Positions 58,390 through 64,000 of a stretch of DNA of 64,000 nucleotides are shown here, in pieces. Origin of the DNA: Monocercomonoides exilis (taxonomy: Eukaryota > Preaxostyla > Oxymonadida > Polymastigidae); the NCBI GenBank assembly GCA_001643675.2, contig LSRY02000001.1, forward strand, positions 248,001-312,000, written 5' to 3'. The position numbers were made by a program, and so were the translations under genes. How positions within the stretch are numbered: position 1 is the stretch's first letter; every line of letters begins with the position of its first letter. The notes under the pieces are model-generated. The model worked only from the letters and a program-made list of their open reading frames with translations, ran no database searches and had not been told where the DNA came from.

Positions 58390-59046
58390 TCATTTTCTTG
58401 AATAAGAAGATGCAGAAAAAACAGGATTATAATCTCCAGGTCCAGGTGTTGAATACTGTCGAGGATCGCTAAATTTGATTCGTGGATTTATTTGTGAAAT
58501 AGATGATGAAGGAAGACTCGATGATAGCAACATATAGCTTGAAAATTCTGGAACTTCTTCACTCTCTTTCATTGACAAGGAAAATGGATCCATCATAACT
58601 TTTGAATTTTTAATTTCTTTTTGAGAAGAAACATCTTTCATTCCTTTCAAAAATAGAGAACTTTCATAACGGCTTTTTCGAGATATAGGGAAATCTGCAT
58701 TCCTTTGCTTCTGTGCGCCCATGGATTCTTTGAAAGACAATGGCGAAGTTTTATTTCGTAAATACGCAGGAGTCAGAGTAAGTTCCACTGCTTTTGGTGA
58801 ACAATACAAATGCGAAGTTCCTTTAAATGTATTGCATCTTGTTGAATTGCAAAATGATTTCTTCAATTTTGTAGAATCATCAAATTTTAAATCACTTTTC
58901 GTTGATGCCGAACGGAACGAGCTTTGAAGAGATAATTCATCGCAAGAATGATCTACAAATTTCGGATGCTTACATAAGACTTTTGAATAAGAATCCTCTG
59001 GAGGCATAAGACGAGAATCTTCAATAGAAAATGCTCGATGATACAT
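58390..59046 (-). CDS. STPGR (SHIPPO-type) axonemal protein, probably
   Basis: This 218-residue basic protein begins MYHRAFSIEDSRLMPPEDSY; the upstream in-frame Phe-rich extension to 59106 looks non-coding. It is Ser/Lys-rich and low in predicted structure. Near the C-terminus STPGPGDYNPVF (about 198-209) is a good match to the STPGR motif PGPG.Y of SHIPPO/ODF3/CIMAP proteins, which sit inside doublet microtubules or at the basal body. Only one clear motif is present; other family members have several. A role in flagella is inference. Confidence 0.6.
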   Translation of the reverse strand: MYHRAFSIEDSRLMPPEDSYSKVLCKHPKFVDHSCDELSLQSSFRSASTKSDLKFDDSTKLKKSFCNSTRCNTFKGTSHLYCSPKAVELTLTPAYLRNKTSPLSFKESMGAQKQRNADFPISRKSRYESSLFLKGMKDVSSQKEIKNSKVMMDPFSLSMKESEEVPEFSSYMLLSSSLPSSSISQINPRIKFSDPRQYSTPGPGDYNPVFSASSYSRK

Positions 59047-59253
59047 TGTGTTTAAAATTAAGGTTTTGAATAACAGATTTATGAATGAAAAGAAAAAAAA
59101 AATCATTTCTGAAATGGTGCATCAAGCTTTCTGAAAAGCTATTAGACTGAAATGAAAGATCACAAGATTATGAAATGATAAGAAAAATTGAATGAAAAAT
59201 GTATTGAACTTTTGATAATCGAATTCTTGAAAATGTGAAATGGTAAATCTTGT

Positions 59254-59908
59254 CTATGGATCCATTGTACGAAATACCTCCGATAGAACATAATAGTTTC
59301 TATCAGGATCTTTGCTTAATATAAATGTGGTGTGGAAGGCCTTAACTGGATCATCACTAAACTGAACAGTCCCAGAGACAGAAACCAACATTGACTGAAA
59401 ATCAAATCCATGAACTACATTTAACAAATAAACAAAAAAAGGAACAATCAGTTTCAAAAAATTATTAAAAGAAATTATTCAAACTGAATATAGGTTGAGA
59501 ATCAATCGAATGAATAACATGTTTTGATGGAGGAAGCGCAATAAAAAAGTCTTGTATTCTTTGAACTTCAGGATTTGGATAAGGATTTCCATTCCATACA
59601 ACTTGACTTATTTCTCTAAATGTTGTATTTAATTGCTGAAATGTTGCCCAATTAAAATTGAATTCAAAAACAAGAATAAAAATATAATTCAATAAAACAA
59701 GTACAATATCTTATATATTAAAATAGAAGCAAAAACAAACCAGACGATCTCGGTCCATCGATGGATAAAAAAACTGAGTTACAAATTGCTTGGCAATTTC
59801 ACAAGATTCACTAATAATCTGCTGAACCTTTGTCTTGGGATCTAAAAATTTTGAAAAGATGATTCATGCATATTATCAATAAATTGGTATCATACCTACA
59901 ATTGCCAT
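59254..59908 (-). CDS. NXT1: NTF2-related mRNA export factor NXT1/p15, 4 exons
   Basis: Exons 59908-59896, 59841-59741, 59635-59485 and 59414-59254 join to 141 residues, the usual length of NXT1. All three introns start GTNTG. Family landmarks appear in order: FV(T)QFFYPSMDRDR (about 27-38), VVWNGNPYP (about 51), IQDFFIALPPSKHVIHSID (about 65-83), SMLVSVSGTVQFSD (about 95-110), AFHTTFILSKD (about 112-123) and VLSEVFRTMDP (end). NXT1 forms a heterodimer with NXF1/TAP and carries mRNA through nuclear pores. The first exon codes only four residues and one base. Divergent from WDR18, 467 bases apart. Confidence 0.9.
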
Positions 59909-60375
59909 TTCGATAAATCTAAGTAATTAGATCTAAACCTTAACTATGTATTTTTCATTTCCAAAAAACAAATTGCTTATCCAAAATTTAGGAAATCTTT
60001 GATATTTTGAGAAATTGAAAAAATATTTGAATTAAAAAATTAAACATTTTGCGCATAGATTCCGTTTGAAATTTCAATTGTCTTATTCTTCAAAAAACAG
60101 AACTGAATGAACGTTTATTGAATATTTGTTAAACTTTCTTAACAATTCATGAATGTTACATCGATATGGCATTTTAAAAAACATTTAACTGAAATGAGAA
60201 TAACTCCATATGTTATCATTCTTTTGTTAATGTGGATCATATCTCAGAAAATGACAGAAACAATCATAACTTTTATATTTTTTTTGTAATATTCAGAAAG
60301 AATAGGAAAAAGTTGTGTATACAATATAATTGACCAAGTACATTTTTTATGTAACCATATTTCAGTGTTATTTTT
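59909..60375. promoter_or_regulatory. Shared upstream region of NXT1 and WDR18
   Basis: AT-rich gap between two head-to-head start codons. Promoters of both genes should lie here. No motif is recognised. Confidence 0.4.
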
Positions 60376-63020
60376 ATGCTTTGCCTTTCTTATTCGACCC
60401 AAGAGCCTTCAATTCATTTGTGGGATTCATCTAATGGAGTTATAGTTACAACCTTTAAAAATAATCAAAGTAAAAATCAGTGTCTATTAATTACTGATTC
60501 GTTTATTATTGCTGCTCAAAATATTAATGCCTCAAATCCTGGAAAAAAACAAATCATTCACATATGGACGTACAACCAGGTACTTTTTATTGTTAAAACA
60601 AAAACTGATTTTTTGGCAATCAACTTTTCATGTTATTAAATTAAAATGAATTTATTAAAAAACAAATATATTTTCAGATACAACCTATATTCAAAGTATT
60701 TGTTTCGGATATAATAACGTGCATGGCTGGAACATCAAATGGGCTATATCTTGCTGCAGGAACTACTTCCGGTTTTGTGTATTTTTGGGAAATTCCTTCA
60801 GGGAGATTGATTTCAAAGACACAGACGCATCATCGCTCTATATCTGCTATAACTATTGCCAACGATTGCTCATCATTGGTTGTTGGAGGAATAGATGGAT
60901 ACGTTGTTGCATTAAAGCCAGAAATGTATGATATATTTTTTTGAAAGAGTTTTTGACAATTTGGTTTTTATTTAAGTTTTTTCGGACTTACTCAAAATGA
61001 AAATTCTAGAATTTCTTCACCAGTACATCGACTAGGGCTAGTTCAGCTTTCGTATCACCACTGTCCATCGTCAGCATCATCTTCTTCATGTTCTGCGTCT
61101 TCTTGCTTTTCTCTATCCTCATCATCTTTCACTCGATCAACAAGAGCAGCCGGTGCTGAGTTTTTCGAAGAGTCATCCACCATAAGTGATGCCGCGCCTC
61201 CATCAACACTCGCATTATCGACGCTTTCTCCGTCTTCAGCCCATCAATTTGTTTTTTCTCTGTCAAAAGACCGAACATTGCGTGTGCTTCGGACGCGCAC
61301 TTTGGATGTCTTGTACACATACGTGCTGCCGGCAGAGCCTGTCTGCTTTGTTGTGGACGGAGTCTTAAGGAAGCGGGCGTATGTTGGGTGTGCTGATGGA
61401 GGAGTGTATGCCCTCGTTCTCGATGAGAGCAGCTGGAGCACAAAAGGGATGGACGAAGTGATGCCTGCTGGTGCAAAGAATGGTGTGCTTTTGATTGTAT
61501 TTTAGAAAGTTTTTATTCTTTTTTTGAATTTAAATAAAAATTATTTTATTTTATTTTCTTTTCTTAATAAATATTAATTCTTTCTAATCATTTTTACTCA
61601 AAAAAATAAAATAAAATAAAATAAAAAATAAAACGCTTTTCCATTCTCTTCTCATCTCTTTATATTCATTTCAGCCCAACCAGATTCCGACCTTCTCTCG
61701 TTCTCCCCCGCCTTCTCCCCTTCAGCCCACATGACAAACGAGTGTGTGTGTGTGCTCCGCCTTTCTTCTCCCGTCGCCTCGCTTTCTCTCTCCACAGACG
61801 GCATGACTCTGATCACTTCAACCAACGACGGAACCATCGCTGTCTGGGAGATCGGCCTGGCTGCGGAGAAAAAAGCACGGAGAAACAGAAAAACTGGCTC
61901 ATTGCTGTCGAAAAGGAAAAACGAGAAGACAAAAGGCAGCTCCAAAAGGACATCTTCTGCTTCTTCAAGCTCACTCGCTGCCGGAGACGATTTGCTTGAC
62001 GAAAACGGAGAAGAAAGTGGAAGCGAAAGCGGAAGCGAAGATGAGGACGAAGAGAGAGAAGGAGAGGAGCAAGTGATAACATCGTCCTGCTTAAGACGCC
62101 TGACGCTGCACAAAACAGATGCTCCTTCTGGAATGGCCGCAGCAACAGCAGCTGCTTCTATTTCTATTTCTGCTTCTGCTTCAACTGGAGCAGGGCTGGG
62201 GTCTCCTTGCTTCGTCGTCCCCTTCACAAACACAGTAGCTCTTCAGCTGCTGTCGTCGTCTTCGCTCTACACACCCACTGCCTCTTCGTCGAGCCAGTCT
62301 TCGCTTTCGTCGCTGTCTTCACTTCCTTCTCTGCACAATGCAGCTTCTTCTTCTTCTTCCTCTTCCTCATCTTCTTCCTCTTCTTCTTCACAGGAAGCTT
62401 CATTCACTTCTTCTCAGCCAGCAAACGAGCTATCTGCTGTCGACTCCCTCATCCCTCCTCCTTCGACCGTGGACGGGTTCATCTTCGGCGTTCCCGTGTC
62501 TTCTCTTTCGCTTCTCTCTTCGTCGTCTCTTTCGTCTGCGGGGAAGGCAGCATCACAAGCTCCTCAGACAGGCTCGGCGCGGAGGGTGGTTGTGCTGCCG
62601 TTTCAGAGAGAAACAAGCAGCGTTCCAGAGCAGCTGCCGTACTATGCGCCCACAACGAGCGCGTCTGTGTCGTTTATCGACGATGTGATGGGCGAAGAGA
62701 AAGGAGGAGAAAGAGAAAGAGAAGGAAGAGGAGAAGATGGCACATATGTTGGAAGCGTGTCAAACGAGCAGGGCGCAGGTGAGTGCCTGGATTCTTGCTT
62801 GCCTGTCTTTTCAAGCAGCCTTACCAGCCCTTCAGCGCTTGCGGTGCCGATTGAAAGAAAAGAGCAGACGGAAGCGATGGCAACTGATTCATTACTGGCA
62901 CCAGCCCCAGCACAAACACAAGCACAGCTGCCGTTGAATGCAAATGTGGATTCCTTTTCGTCAGATGAGAAGAACCAGTATCATTCGTTCTTTATCGAAT
63001 TCCTGGAAAAAATGCTGTAG
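60376..63020 (+). CDS. WDR18: WD40 protein WDR18/Ipi3 with long Ser-rich tail, 4 exons
   Basis: Exons 60376-60579, 60678-60925, 61010-61482 and 61675-63020 join to 756 residues. Blades read SIHLWDSSNG (about 12), a weaker one around IHIWTYNQIQP (about 62-73), LAAGTTSGFVYFWEIPSGRL (about 92), VVGGIDGYVVAL (about 135), FVFSLSKDRTLRVL (about 230), AYVGCADGGVYAL (about 265) and LSTDGMTLITSTNDGTIAVW (about 345). The G.(V)YFWEIPSG.L then T.HH(R)SI.AI pairing is typical of WDR18/Ipi3, a Rix1-complex subunit that acts in 60S ribosomal subunit maturation. The C-terminal half is Ser-, Ala- and Glu-rich and without domains, much longer than in the usual family member (about 430 residues). Introns start GTACTT, GTATGA and GTGTGC. 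Confidence 0.8.
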
Positions 63021-63955
63021 CTTCACTTCACCAATTTTGCTAAACTAAACACTTCATTCAGAAAAAGAAAAAAAAAAGATTAAGACTTTAAACGATTTGA
63101 GAAAGACTTGATAAAAATGATTGAAAAAATTAAAAATAAAATAAAATAAAAAAAAATAAAATAAAATAAAACTGTTCTCAAAAGAAAAGAAAAGAAAAGA
63201 AAAGAAAAGAAAAGAAAAGAAATTTTGTGAGTAAATAATAGTGAATTGAATCACGTTCTTATTTTGTCGTTTTCAAAGAAAAGAAGTGTTCTATTTATTT
63301 TATTTTATTTTTCCCTTTTCATTTCATGCTCCTTTTTGATATGAAGAACGGAAAAGACGTAAATCATTTTACAAAAACAAGCAAGCATACAAATAATATA
63401 AATCTAAAAAAAAAATAATAATTTTCCTTTCTCAGTCTTTATTTTTATTCACGAAGCACAATAAACATCAAAAACCAATTCAAACAAGCACGCAACATCT
63501 TTTTCCTTGTTGGAAATACAAATTTTGCCTTACAGTGAATTCTGTTCAATTGTACAACTCTAACCAAAAAATAGCTCCAAAATGCTTTTTCCAGTCATGT
63601 CCTTCCTCCTTCTCACTCTCCCTTCCAATCTCAATCCTTAATTTTTCTTCCCTTTTGATTATTTTTTAGTGTCTAAGATATCAAAACTAAATTGATTCCT
63701 TGCAGATCCTTCTTTGAATATAGTAAATGCTTCACCATTTTCCTTGCTTCTATCAACTTCTTTGCATTTTTGCCTTTTCCAAAAATTCCTTTTATTTATT
63801 TATTTATTTTTATTTTTGCAAAAAAAAGAATTCTTTTAATCATCTGTACAAACAAAGAAATTAATGCAGTGTCTGACGATTCAAGTGAATGACGAAGGAA
63901 AATTTTGTCAATAGTTTCTATAAAGCTTCAGACGATCAATAAGCTTTAAATGAAG

Positions 63956-63987
<32 letters not shown>

Positions 63988-64000
63988 CTAGTAGTAGTAG
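63021..64000. other. Gene-free right edge with simple repeats
   Basis: An AAAAG array lies at about 63182-63222, AAAAT runs at about 63135-63170 and a GAA/GAAGAA run at 63952-63985. No gene is supported up to the window end. Confidence 0.6.

Overview
The window is AT-rich nuclear DNA from a single-celled eukaryote. Genes carry many short introns (about 50-150 bp, one of about 450 bp), most starting GTNTG and ending AG. Proteins carry long serine, glutamate or lysine runs. Beta-helix surface proteins, Merlin-type transposases, a flagellar STPGR protein and intron-bearing core eukaryotic genes together suggest an anaerobic metamonad flagellate, perhaps an oxymonad (Preaxostyla). That placement is inference and I name no species. 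The standard genetic code fits all intact genes.

Layout. 1-9061: a beta-helix adhesin locus. One copy on the minus strand is split by a complete DIRS-like tyrosine-recombinase retrotransposon (element A, 325-5017). A second, full-length copy faces the other way (5399-9061). 10696-22739: a mobile-element-rich stretch holding a Merlin end fragment, a second DIRS-like element of another family (element B, 10941-17090, minus), decayed copies of a repeated helical (ARM-like) gene family, and a Merlin transposase gene with a premature stop. 24201-36490: an ordinary gene block with a zinc-finger/proline-rich protein (+), a possible MUN/MHD-type tethering protein (-), a kelch-BTB protein of LZTR1-like order (-) and a WD40 protein resembling TFIIIC subunit GTF3C2 (+). 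36843-39720: a second copy of the ARM-like module. 40537-45595: a TOM1/GPCR-like membrane protein (+) and an Ariadne-type RBR ubiquitin ligase (-). 45596-58056: mostly decayed sequence, with an adhesin relic, hairpin elements, degenerate repeats and a roughly 5-kb dead gene that contains a ubiquitin-like domain. 58057-63020: tRNA-Arg(CCG), an STPGR protein, the mRNA-export cofactor NXT1/p15 and the ribosome-biogenesis WD40 protein WDR18/Ipi3.

Exon models for eight genes were built by hand; seven of the eight rest on introns read as GT-AG and one needs a proposed GC-AG intron. In every case the exon lengths sum to a whole number of codons with no internal stop, which is the main support for the splice sites given. 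The most interesting material is the pair of DIRS-like elements. Their split inverted ends and internal complementary regions can be read base by base. Element A sits in an adhesin gene whose empty site can be inferred, and both elements place gag, RT-RNase H and recombinase in successive -1 frames.
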